Source: Distichodus sexfasciatus (lineage: Eukaryota; Chordata; Actinopteri; Characiformes; Distichodontidae). From it: 64,000 nt of DNA. The position numbers were made by a program, and so were the translations under genes. The stretch covers positions 198,884 to 262,883 of the forward strand of contig JAVGVS010000112.1 in the NCBI GenBank assembly GCA_032718565.1, read 5' to 3'. How positions within the stretch are numbered: the stretch's first letter is position 1; every line of letters starts with the position of its first letter. Shown here one piece after another: positions 1-10,745 of the stretch. The notes below the pieces were generated by a model that made no database searches, was not told the origin of the DNA, and was given only the letters and a program-made list of their open reading frames with translations.

Positions 1-753
1 CCAACCACATTGCTCATTCTTTATTTTGTAAAAAGAGTGGATTTTGTTCGTTGCTCCACCCTAAGTTGTATGCCCACGTCCCCTGTGCACAATCTGGGTC
101 AACAGCTCCCTTGCCTGAAACAGCAGATAAACACAGTGCTCTAACCTGGTCCTTTCTATCCTGCGCCTTACGTCGGTAATACGCATCCACCCAAGAGTAA
201 ATATGTTCTGCTCGATGTTGACAACTATTCGTAATATCCAGTCCATTTCACCAATGCTGCTCCACTAAAATGGGGCTGACGTCCACGAGCCATTTGATTG
301 TAGAGGACAGCCATCAACTGAGCGGAGCGGGAGAGGTGCGATGCACGTGTCCTACTTTCATTTCAGATGCTGATTTGCAAAAAGTCACCTCTTTGATATG
401 AGTAATCCATCAAGCACGGTTAGACTGGTGATGGATGTAGTTCACAGGATTTTTTTCCCGCTGCTCCCCTTTCCAGCGGCTTTGTAAGCCAAGACAAGGA
501 AGGCAGCATCAAACGCTTTCGCTAAAGATGACGGGCTTTTCTCTGACAGACTCTGGAACAGTCAGCCTACAGAAATCAGACTCTGCTCATTCTGTTCCAA
601 TGCTTTAGATTTGTCTGAAAAATGTTTTGTGTTGGTGCTCATAGTTTTTATAAGCTGGGTTTCTTCTTTTCTCTTTCATTCTTGTGACTGTGTAAATAAA
701 AGTATTGTATATAATGATATACAGTATTTAAGGTATATATAGTGACTTCAGTA
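1..753. other. shisa9 downstream intron, no feature seen
   Basis: Non-coding, moderately AT-rich sequence that should lie inside a downstream intron of shisa9 on the minus strand. I see no exon with splice sites and no recognisable repeat. A search by eye for the conserved C-terminal part of Shisa9 found nothing here. Confidence 0.5.
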
Positions 754-903
754 TTTCAGCCCCCTTCACCTTTTTCAATTTTGTTATGTTGCTGCCTGAT
801 GCTACAATTGTTTAAATACATTTTTTCTCATTAATCTATACATATTAATACACTTAATAAACTAAAATATCACATTTATCTAAGTATTCAGAGCCATTAC
901 TCA

Positions 904-1144
904 TTATGTGAAAGTGAGTGATTATTTGTCATTGTGAACACACCACAGCACAGCACACAGTGCTCCACAACGAAATGTGAGCTCTGCATTTAACCCAACT
1001 GTGAAGGAGCAGTGGGCAGCTAACAAGCGCCCGGGGAGCAGTGCTTGGGGACGGTACGTTGCTCATGAGTAACTTCATTGGTCCTGGATTTGAACCTGCG
1101 ACCTTCTGATCACAGGGCAAACACCCTAACATTACGCCACCACC
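904..1144 (-). repeat. tRNA-headed SINE (family A) inside Tc1
   Basis: Read on the minus strand the element starts with a tRNA-like head (GGTGGCGTAA) and a pol III B-box-like motif (GGTTCAAATCC). It ends in a body containing CATTTCGTTGTGG and GACAAATAATCACTC. Direct repeats TTACTCA flank it at 897-903 and 1145-1151, which fits a target-site duplication. Relatives occur near 18.9, 19.8, 33.4, 33.8, 40.9, 51.3 and 58.4 kb. The family name is not known to me. Confidence 0.8.
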
Positions 1145-1153
1145 TTACTCAAC

Positions 1154-2062
1154 AGCTTACTTAGTGAAGCCCCTTTGGCAGCAATGGGTATGATGCAACA
1201 ACTTTTGCACACATGGATTGAGGACTTCCTGCCATTGTTCTTTGCAAAACCCCTCAATCTCAGTCTGGTTGGATGGGGACTGTTGGTGGACAGCCATTTT
1301 CAGGTCTCTCAAGAGATGTTCGATAGGGTTAAAGTTAGGATTCTGGCTGGGCCACTCTAGAACATTCACAGAGTTGTCCCTAAGCCACTCCTGTGTTGTC
1401 TTCTCTGGGTGCTTAGGGTCATTGTCATGTTGGAAGGTGAACCTCTGTTCCAGTCTGAGGTCCTTAGCACTGTGGAAAAGGTTTCAATGAGGATATCTCT
1501 GTATTTGGTCCATTAAGCTTTCCTTCAATCCTGACCAGTCTCCCAGTCACCAGCTTCACTGTTGGGTTGGTATTAGGCAGGTGATATGTGGTGCCTGGTT
1601 TCCTCCAGACTTTACAATTGAGGCCAAACAGTTTATCAGACCAGAGAATCTTGTTTCCTTAGTGTCTGAGAGTCCTTCAGATGCTTCAGAGGCTTTCATG
1701 TGTTATTGCACTGCTTCTGTCTAGCCACTCTGCCATAGAGCCCAAATTGGTGGAGGGCTACAGTAATGGCTGTCCTTTGGGAACTTAGTCCCATCTCAAC
1801 ATACTGAATCTCTGCTCAATCAGAGTGACCGTCGGGTTCTTGGTCACCTCTCTTATGAAGGCCCTTCTCCCTCGATTGGTCAGTTTGGCCGGGCAACTAG
1901 CTCTTGGAAGAGTCCTGGTTACGCCAAACATTCCGTTTCACAACTATGGAGGCTACTGTGCTCTTCAGTGCAGCAGATTTTTTGTAGTCTTCCTCAGATC
2001 TGTGCCATGCAACAATCCTGTCTCTGAGCTGTGCAGGCAGTTCATTAGACCTGAAGGCTTGG
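1154..2062 (-). pseudogene. Tc1-like transposase pseudogene
   Basis: Minus-strand reading gives scattered blocks of a Tc1-family DDE transposase. The N-terminal helix-turn-helix block (LRDRIVAWHRSEEDYKK) is encoded near 1975-2050. The C-terminal block with the last catalytic acid (NPIEHLLRDLKMAVH) is encoded near 1260-1330. The reading frame changes repeatedly, and the middle region holding the first catalytic aspartates is eroded and partly deleted. A Tc1 transposase is normally about 340 residues, and no intact frame remains here. The long open frame on the opposite strand at 1825-2208 is only its antisense shadow. Confidence 0.88.
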
Positions 2063-2385
2063 TTTTTGCTCAGACAAGCACTGTCAGCTATGAGGATTTC
2101 CATAGAGAATCATGCCCAATCAATTTAATTTACCACAGGTGGACTCCTTTCAAGTGTAGAAACATCTCGAAAGCAATGATCAAGAGAAATGGAAGGCATC
2201 TGAGCTAAATTTCAAGTGTTGTTGCCAAGGGTCTGATTACTTATGTAAATATTATGTTTTTGTACATTTACAAACATTTGTAAAATTCAGTTTTCATTTC
2301 GTCATTATATTGTACCAGGTGTAGTTTAATTAGAAATAAATTAAATAGTTGTGGCATCAAGCTGCAACATAAAATGGAAATGTTA

Positions 2386-4874
2386 TATTTAATCCTTTCA
2401 TTTGATTTTATTTTAACGTTTGACTTAATAACTGCTGCATGAATGCACTTGACATTATTACTGTAAACAACTCCTACAGCTTTGTAATCTCATGACGCTG
2501 TAAAGTGAAGACTAAGGCAAACAGATCAATCCCCATTCATCCAGGGCATAAAGCCTGTTGGTTCATATCTGTTTATCCCAGATGTTCATCAGTTGACAGT
2601 CCGCCCGGGAAATACATAGACCACGTGGTGTGCGTCTTTCTTTGTCTGCTGGTTCTACCCGAAGGCGCTCTGCACTGCTCCCATCTGAGTGCTTATGGCC
2701 CCTGGAAGGATTGCCTGGCGAGGTTAAATATATCAAGGTTACCACAAAGCAGACAGAGAGCAAGTCAACACAGTGACCATGAGACGGCGTTCCATTGGCT
2801 CATTAAAGATGCAGGGGAATATTTCGGGAGCTGCGAGTCCCGGGGGATGCGAGTGTGAGAAGGGCATCTGGGCTGGGAAGTGATTTCCGTTGCACATCAG
2901 CAGGGATTTTTCTCCTTGTCTCTGCCACTTGTTCTTGACATTAACGAAATGCAGGCGGTGCAGGAAGACTTGAGTGCTCTGATGGGGAGATGTCAAGTAG
3001 CATCTCCTCGGAGGCATATCTTGCCTGCCCTGAGATGGGTCTTTTTCCTTGCACTGCCTTCTTTTCAATCATAGTCTAAACCAGTGATCAGACGAGCTAG
3101 TGTGGTCAGTTTGGAGGGGAATATTTAGTGGACCTATTGAATTTGGGTGGTATAGGAAATTTAGATAAGTTAGAGGCATTATCATGGAAATGCAGGAAAA
3201 CTCAGGAAATGCTGCATTTGTTGAAATCAAAAGTTTACATAAAGAACGTAGTCTTATCTATGAAAGACTAGGCGTATGTGTGTTTTAGCATCACCTCTAA
3301 AAAGATGTTCAGACCCAAAGTGAGAAGGATATAGAACCAATTCTTTCAATTAGTTAAAACTGATTACAATGCTTATAGACTTTTTGTAAACCTTGACTCA
3401 AGGTTTTAAAAACATTGGGTCTACATTTTTAAGAAGCAAATTGTTCGTAAACTCACTTAAGCAGGTTTCACAATGATTCTGACATTAACCAATGTTTTCT
3501 TATTTAGGATTTGATGTTAGGTAAGTACAGAATTTGCAAGAGCTGAAGAACACTCTTACATGCATGTTGGTGCAAAACATTAGGTTATTGAGTTTAAATT
3601 GTACAGTTGTACGATATTGTACTATTTAAATACCTTACCTTTCTTAAAAACACATTCTAAAAGAAAATATTAAGAGACCCATTGTCTCTATTTCTCACAT
3701 AAGTGGTTCCAGTATACTGTATATACACAGTATGATATGGTAGCATTCACAGAAGAACAAATCTTCTGCTTATTTCCATGCATATATGGTCTTGCTAGAT
3801 CAAAATGCAGTCAGCTATGACCAGTAAGAATGAGAGTCCATCATAAATCATATCTGAGAAGTTTTCACATCAGAGATAGTAACTCTGCATTATGCATGAC
3901 TTTAGCTTCGATTCAGCTGCTGAAACAGCAATTCAACCACAAAACTCATACACTAGTTTTTATGCTACAATATGCATTGAGTTTTTAGCACTGTGCGAAT
4001 AGGCTTTTAACTCCCATCTTCGCATACAATTTTCTTTTCTTCACCCTTTGAGATGTTAGTTAAAATATGTTTCAAATAAAATATCTTTCCACGTTGGCAA
4101 TCTTGTTTTTTTTTTCCAAACTATTTTGAAAGAATTGAACTTATGGTTGAACTCTTTGCATTTTCTCCAGTGCTTTCCTCAAGAAGACTGAAAGATGGCT
4201 ATAGGGCCTTAGGCTGGCCCTTGAGAGAGACTTCTCCAAAACAAAGGACCTCCTCTTCCACATAGATGAAAAGGCTCATGGTAAGGCATGTATTTCTTTT
4301 GAGAGAGATAAAAAAGAAAGCTTGTAGCAGGGAATCCCATATGAAGTCACAGTATCCCCCTAAGCAATGTTTCAAGCTCTTCGGCCAACTAGGAGCATAA
4401 CATCTTTACCTATAGATATGTAGTGCTAGAGCAAGCGTATATGAGTCAGAGACAGTGTGGTCTTATTTTCCACCTCTCTTCTTGCTATTCATCTAGGGGC
4501 AATTTTTTAACATAGAAATGTTATTTGTTAAGTTGACTTAGGGCGTCTTGAGCTTTGCCCACAGTTCCAGTGTTTTATATATAGGCTGTTCTAATTTTTG
4601 ACCACTCTTAACTTAGCAGTGACTCTGATTTGTAAAAAGTAAGTTGTAATGTAATGCTCTTACTGTGCCTTATATATACATATATACCTGAACACTGTGT
4701 GGAATTGAGCTGATTATATCTGATTAAACCTAGAAGTGTGTGTGTATATGCAGCAGATTTCAAAGTATGATGTTCCTTAAAAAGTATCAAGATGTCAGTT
4801 AAATCACATTAAAACATTCAGTGGGGAAACAGTGATGCTCTAATATATTATTCCATTTAAATTGTCTAATTTTT
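2386..4874. other. shisa9 intron, no coding signal
   Basis: Intronic sequence on the far side of shisa9 exon 2. The stretch 2500-3070 is less AT-rich and shows no obvious repeat; the rest is AT-rich. Open frames on both strands overlap each other and resemble no protein I recognise. No exon, RNA gene or mobile-element end is identified. Confidence 0.5.
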
Positions 4875-4881
4875 ATGTTGT

Positions 4882-5171
4882 GGGTGCAGTGGTTAGCGCT
4901 GGCCTCACAGCAAGAAGGTCCTGGGTTCGATCAACAGGTCAACCGTGGAGTCTTTCTGTGTGGAGTTTGTGTACTCTCACTGTGTTTGCGTGGGTAAACA
5001 GCACAAAAACATGCAGTTTAGGTTGATCGGTCACTTTAACTTCATAAGGTTTGATTGAGAGTGTGTTTGTGTGAGTGTGTGTGCCCTGCAGTGTGTTGGT
5101 CCCCGCCTTGCGCCCAAAAACCCGGGATAGGCTTCGGACCCTGCAACCCCGGTAGGGATTAAACGGTTCAG
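4882..5171 (+). repeat. SINE-like repeat (family B), full length
   Basis: The head reads GTGCAGTGGTTAGCGCTGGC, followed by a B-box-like GGGTTCGATC. The body holds CTTTCTGTGTGGAGTTTG and GGGATAGGCTTCGGACCC, a repeat very common in fish genomes. Direct repeats ATGTTGT at 4875-4881 and 5172-5178 look like a target-site duplication. Minus-strand relatives lie at 31547, 39864, 41076 and, in part, 53265. Confidence 0.78.
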
Positions 5172-5178
5172 ATGTTGT

Positions 5179-8100
5179 ATGGGAAATAATATCATATTTA
5201 ATAATAATATTGATTCATATTAAAAATTCCAAAATAATTTTCAATATTCATATTTATAATGAATGCAAACCATGGGTTAAATTTTTCCACTGATTACAAG
5301 AAATGGATTCTTCTCTGTCCAAAGATCATTACTTGTGTTAAAAATGTAATAATCAAACATCTTTACACCCTATTTCTGATCACATTAAATACTGTGGATG
5401 CTTTATCAAGATATACAAAAGTGTTCATTAAAAGCAGTGTGCCATGTCCATGAGGTATTTGGGCAATCCTGGACGTACTACACTATTTTATGTGGTGGTA
5501 AGATTTTGTCCACTTAATGTGTGTGCCGAGCTGACAGCGAACAGAAATTATTCCAATTTCCGTCATGTATAGTGATAAACGGTCTGGCAATGCTAAGTGT
5601 TCTGCTGGAAATCCATTAATCTGTCACTTCCTTCATTGCTGGTTACTACATGTAATGAATTATGCATAATTTTTGGCCAGAGAATCGCTGATCTAAATTA
5701 CAAGTGTGTGCATGTGTGTGTGGGTCTGTGTGTGTAGAAGACAATCTTTTGTGTGAGGAAAGGAAAGAGGAAGGAGTCCAGCAGGCAATGATTAAAATCA
5801 ATACTGACATAAATGAAGTCTGTACGTGAAGCAGAATGGTGGCTTCAAACAGACTTATCTGTGGCTGTAGTCTAGGTTGTTGTCTAGAAAAGCACACTAA
5901 CAGATTAAAAAATTTTATTTTATTTTTTTAAATTATTTTTTTGCGAGTTATATGTAAAAGCCGACTCGGTTAGTAGTATGTCAGCATCACAAAATCAGCT
6001 CCTCTAGCATTGCAAGAGAAAAGAAAGAAATCCTACAATCATATGGAGCAATTTGTGTCTCCATATTTCATCAGCATTTCATGGTGTGTTCTCATAATCC
6101 TGTAACGTTATATAATTTTCCTCCAGGTTTATTGGGAAATTCTGTACTGTATATCTTTTATGTTTTTTTGACTGGTCAGAACTAAGATAAATTTATGTTT
6201 CACGTATGATTTCACACAGAATACACAAGTCTGGCGTATTCCTGTGTTTGGATCAATAACATTTATATAGTTTTTCTTATCGGCTATTCTTGCTAGACTG
6301 AGACATGGTGCTTCACGGAAGTTCTTTGTTAAAGCAAAGGTTCTTGCACGTGAACCAAACTAATCTTGATCTCTTGCCACCAAAAAACGTGACTTTTATG
6401 AGCGTTTGACATTTAATTTTTTTGCACATTATTTCATGCGGATGAAAAAGTAATGCAGGGAGCTGGCAGGATGCCATATCTGATATCCTTTTAAACGTCC
6501 ATGAAAAAAGATTAAATTCATAATGTGGGTTTGATGAGTTCTGTGACGATGTCTGAGATCTCCAAAGATACTCAAATGGTGCATTTGCATATATGCATGA
6601 CAGGAAATAAAACCTTGGGTTAAAAGGGCAAAAAAACACCCCCCCATTAACATAATGTTCTTCCACCATCTACAGGGTGCCTAAAATAAGTCTCCACTAT
6701 AAAGCATCTCAAAGGTTAAAGGCTGAGAAACAGAAAATGCTTATTATACCTCATTATTTTTTTTCAGTAGGCATGGGTATTTAAGACAGCCTGTATTTTA
6801 TCACTGAATGTGCATATCTGAATGCTACTGTGCCATAAATATGTATAAATGTATCTTCAGTGGAAGTGGAAGTTCAAAATAGGTGTTCCTTAAAATGTGT
6901 TGAAAAAGTGTTTTGCAATTATCTTTACAAATATATGCAATATTTTTCTTATAGCACTTTCTATAACAGCATCACCAGTCCTTTCCTTCTCACAATGGAG
7001 AGCAGAGTCGGGCATTTGAAGTAAAATTAGCACTGGCATCAAGCGACGGACCTGTATGTGCCCCTGTTTCGGTGACGCACATCAGATGGCCACATGTCCC
7101 TTTCCCCCAATGTGCTGGCGGCCCTGGAGGAAGTGAGCTGCCAGCCTGTCCTCCGGGTGTGGAATCGGGGCCAGTTCTGCTCGGTGGCGTTCTCTTAGAG
7201 CAGGGAGGCCATGCTGGCCCAAATACACTCCCAGCAGGGGGGGGCTCCTGTCGTCGTGGCGCCACGGCATCGGTGGCTATGGTCAGCGAGCCAACAGAAA
7301 TATGCTGCCTGCCTCGAGGAGCACGAACCATGGCCCAGTAAACGGGGTGGGATGGTGCCTTGGGAGAGAGAGGTCTGATATGCTGCCATGGGCATGCACA
7401 CGGTGAAGAGAAGGGGGGGGAGAGAGCTCCTTGCAATGGATTATTTATAGTGTGTTATCACTCGAAAATAAGAGCCGAACACATGGATTCTTCACAATGG
7501 AACACTGAGAACTCTTTCACAAAAGCTGAAGATTAAGGGGGATTTCTTACCATCACCAAAATGTAATGGTGCTTTAATCCCTCTCGGCGCTTTTGTCCAT
7601 GTTCTCCGGCCTTACGGCTGCGAACAATGTCTTACTTGCAAAAACTGAACTCTCTTCGCGGACTTAGAAATGTATAATAATTAAAAGCGCTGCCTGAACT
7701 GACAATACTTCATTTGCTGTCAACAAGGTTTATATTGCTTGGGATTACAGGAAATACTCTGTTTTTAGAGAGGAATATCGCACTTTGTAAAATATATACT
7801 GTAAATGCATCAGATGATGTATGATGTGTGATCCAGCTAATGCTGGTAACCGAATGTGGATTTATGGATAGAATCGCTTCATTAGAACTGATTTATTCTA
7901 CACGAGGCTTAAGGTAATAACTAATGCAATATTCCTACAATTCAATGTTATAGATTTACTGTCATATAATTATTATAGAAATTGGCTAATTAATTTATTA
8001 ACTAAAGAGTAGTCAATTACTATAGAAGTCTGTATGCCATAAGTTTAAGCATTAAACATCCCATTTCCTCTGCGTATGTGATCAGTATCAGTCTGTTCAT

Positions 8101-10638
8101 GCTACTTGCTCTACTTCGCTATCACATTGCCATTTCCACCCCGTCGTCTCATTTCTTCTCTTTTCCATTACCATTTGTCTTATCTGTCATGTCTTCGCTT
8201 CACGTGAAGTCTGCTTTCACTGAAAAGGACCAAAAAGTTTGAGTTTTGTGCTTTAAGAGCTGTAGTCGCTGTACTTTTACTTCAGCTGTCCTTTTCACCT
8301 TCCAGTAAAATGTAAGCAGATCCCTACAGGTTAACAAATGAAGAGGAAAGACAGTTTTGCCTTTTTATGTATATGCACAAGGGATATTTAACATGACTGA
8401 GCCAGTTACCTGGCTTAAAGAGATTGAAAATTGAAATAATCGAAATAATTTAATGTGAATGCTGTTATGTGCAGAAATAAGGGCACTCCACCTTACTGAG
8501 ACATCACACCACACCACTCTTTAGAACACTTATTTTTTGTAAATAAGATGTTTTCATATTATATATGCCCAGTACAAAGTATATTGTATATGTAATATTA
8601 AAACATCTCATTATATAGTAAATATCCTTGGTATAGTGTATATATAATATAAAAACATGTACACTATATAAGATATTATATATACAAAGTATACTTAAAC
8701 TATACTACACCAAAAGCATTAATATGTTCTAATAAAATATTTGTTAAATGCCACTCATTAACGTTTATCCAAGAGGATGTCCATATAGCCAACCTTTACT
8801 TTCAACATATAGCGAATGTCTGTATTTAAAATGAATGCAATCACTGTTGTTTTCCAGACGTCTTCTGGCACAGGACTATAATAAACGGCATAATAGATCC
8901 CTGCTGCTTCTTTGGGAAACCTCATTAAAGTAATTAGTTTGAGAAAAGGTATTGGAATGAACCCCTTGGACTGTGTGCTTTTCTGTGTTTCTCTGTGTGT
9001 AAGACAAAGAGTACACACACAAGAGATAACAACTCTTAAAAGCAAAAACTGTAATGGCGCACTCTTGTTGTTTGAAGAGTTTGTTCTGTAAACTGTGTAT
9101 TTCATGTGGTGATCCCAAAGAAAAAAAATGAAAGGAAAAGTTCGCAGAGGGTTAGGATTCAGACCATCCTGGATATAACAGAGTTGAGAGCGGCCAGCAT
9201 GTGAAGTGAATCCCATTATTTCTGAATCTGCAATGATTAAAGGGTGGAAAAAGAAAAGCTTCTGGCACATAATTTTAATGTTATAGGTCTTTCAAACACT
9301 TCTTTGAAAGCAGATATTCAAACTTGAGTTTCAACTTCCATAAAATCCATATGAACTGACAGACTGATATATCTTTAAGGGTTTTTTTATGCTTCGTGAT
9401 GACACCACTGAAAGTGTATAATTTTGCAAAAAAAAAAAACCCTTACAAACTGTCACAATTTGATATTTTGAATATCTCTTGTTGGGGCTTTTGTCATTTA
9501 AGGCAACAAAACCATCAGCTAAACCTCTAAATTTAGGACAAAATGAGTGAACATAAACACTAGAATACAGAAGAGTGGCTGGACAAAGTTAACCATCAAA
9601 TTTAATTATTAACTAGATTATTTCAAGGTTATCATTTCCTAATTAATTGTCCTCAATTTTTCAGTTCAAATCATTATCATTATCATCAGCGGCCCAGGGC
9701 CCTATACAGTGAAGTTCAGAGGCACAGCAGCAGAGAGGCTAATGTACTTCCACATGATTACACCCCAGCCTGAAGACTAATATGGTGACGGCACTGTCTT
9801 TATATGATGATAGTAATGGGAACTAGACATCAGTGACAAAAACTCTGTTTATATTTATAGAACATATATACATGTAAACAAAGAAAACATTCCCAAAGAG
9901 AAGAGGTAAATAAAGCTAAAGTTCTAGGACAAAGATTTTAATACACTTTATGCAACAGCTGAGATAATAAATGGTTTACATCTATATACCAAACCTGTTA
10001 ATATATAGTCACTGATTGCAGTGCTATTATCTGCATGGTGGAACAAGAATGAAAGGCCTCTAGCTAGAGACACCCTCCGTGTAATCCAAAATGGATCCCT
10101 CCAAGCATGGCTTTGATAACCGCCCTGTGCGTTGTCATTTTTACACACACATGCAGTATTCAGGGAGCTAAGAGCCACACAGGGAGTGATGTAATCATGC
10201 TGGAACAGGAGCAAATGTAAAATGTGTTTAAACACTCCAGACTCAGCCATTCACATCGAGCTATTCGATCCCCCTGTTAAACAATCACAGTGGCCTACGG
10301 AATGGCAGCCTGCAGCCCACAGGACCAGCCAAAAATAGAAGCCTTTCACATGCTTTGAATTAATCCTATAATTCCTTATGCACATTTATGGTCAAAGTGC
10401 TAAACAGAACTCTTCACTTTGCACAACCAATGTAAGAACCTCAAAGGTCTGAAGGTTCGTCAAAACGTGTTTACTCTAAATCCATGTGTCTTTTACATTA
10501 TGTGTAGTGTGAGGGGTCCGTCTGCATATTTTTTGGTCTAGAAATTTGTGTACACTCACTGAACCATACTGGTAAGTGCTAGCTCATACTGTGACACAAT
10601 GCAAAGACAAGACAACAGCAGTTCCAAAAGTGACTTAC
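5179..10638. other. shisa9 intron 2, mostly unassigned
   Basis: Five kilobases of AT-rich intron following shisa9 exon 2 in the direction of transcription. I find no exon with splice sites. A GC-rich block at about 7040-7400 stands out from its surroundings, and 7440-7700 is complex, non-repetitive sequence. An AT-repeat patch with TATATA and TATAATA lies at 8555-8700. The open frames at 6313-6669 and 8758-9270 show no family resemblance. Confidence 0.5.
7040..7400. other. GC-rich island within shisa9 intron 2
   Basis: A block of about 360 bases of clearly higher G+C than the AT-rich DNA on either side. Both strands carry overlapping open frames, as expected from GC-rich sequence, and none resembles a protein I know or is bounded by convincing splice sites. 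It could be a regulatory element, an unrecognised exon or chance. Only its composition is seen directly. Confidence 0.35.
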
Positions 10639-10745
10639 GCATATTGTTGGCCCTCGTCTGCATGTTGTCATAGTGCTGTGTGTGCATCCCAATGGCTTCT
10701 TCGTGTTCTATTTGACAGGCTCCTTGCATCACACTTGCTACAGCT
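10639..10745 (-). CDS. shisa9: shisa9 coding exon 2
   Basis: A 107-base exon. The acceptor reads CCCAACAG|AGCTG (AG at 10747-10746) and the donor reads ATATGC|GTAAGT. It encodes AVASVMQGACQIEHEEAIGM followed by HTQHYDNMQTRANNM. This aligns with the cytoplasmic segment after the membrane helix of human SHISA9. It ends one base into the next codon, so the missing exon 3 must begin in the matching phase. Confidence 0.88.

Larger units (their letters stand above)
754..2385 (-). mobile_element. Tc1/mariner transposon, decayed copy
   Basis: Both ends carry related inverted repeats. The left end (about 754-850) holds TATGTTGCTGCCTGATGC. The reverse complement of the right end (about 2330-2385) holds TATGTTGCAGCTTGATGC. 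Between them lies a broken Tc1 transposase read on the minus strand. The order of terminal repeat, transposase and terminal repeat matches the Tc1 elements common in fish genomes. A SINE is inserted near the left end, and parts of the transposase are missing, so the copy is old and inactive. Confidence 0.88.

Noticed and set aside
52..250. Possible shisa9 tail exon on the minus strand
   Set aside because: The 61-codon frame lacks the conserved tail motif (KELNKYASLKAV in human) and has no supporting splice sites.
1825..2208. 127-codon plus-strand open frame
   Set aside because: Antisense of the Tc1 transposase pseudogene, whose minus-strand reading gives recognisable transposase blocks.
6313..6669. 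118-codon minus-strand open frame
   Set aside because: Overlaps another frame on the same strand and resembles no protein known to me.
6990..7436. 148-codon proline-rich minus-strand frame, considered as shisa9 exon 3
   Set aside because: It does not match the conserved Shisa9 tail in any frame, and no acceptor in the required phase was found.
8758..9270. 170-codon minus-strand open frame in shisa9 intron 2
   Set aside because: No recognisable family and no splice signals that would join it to shisa9; AT-rich composition. Kept only as intron.
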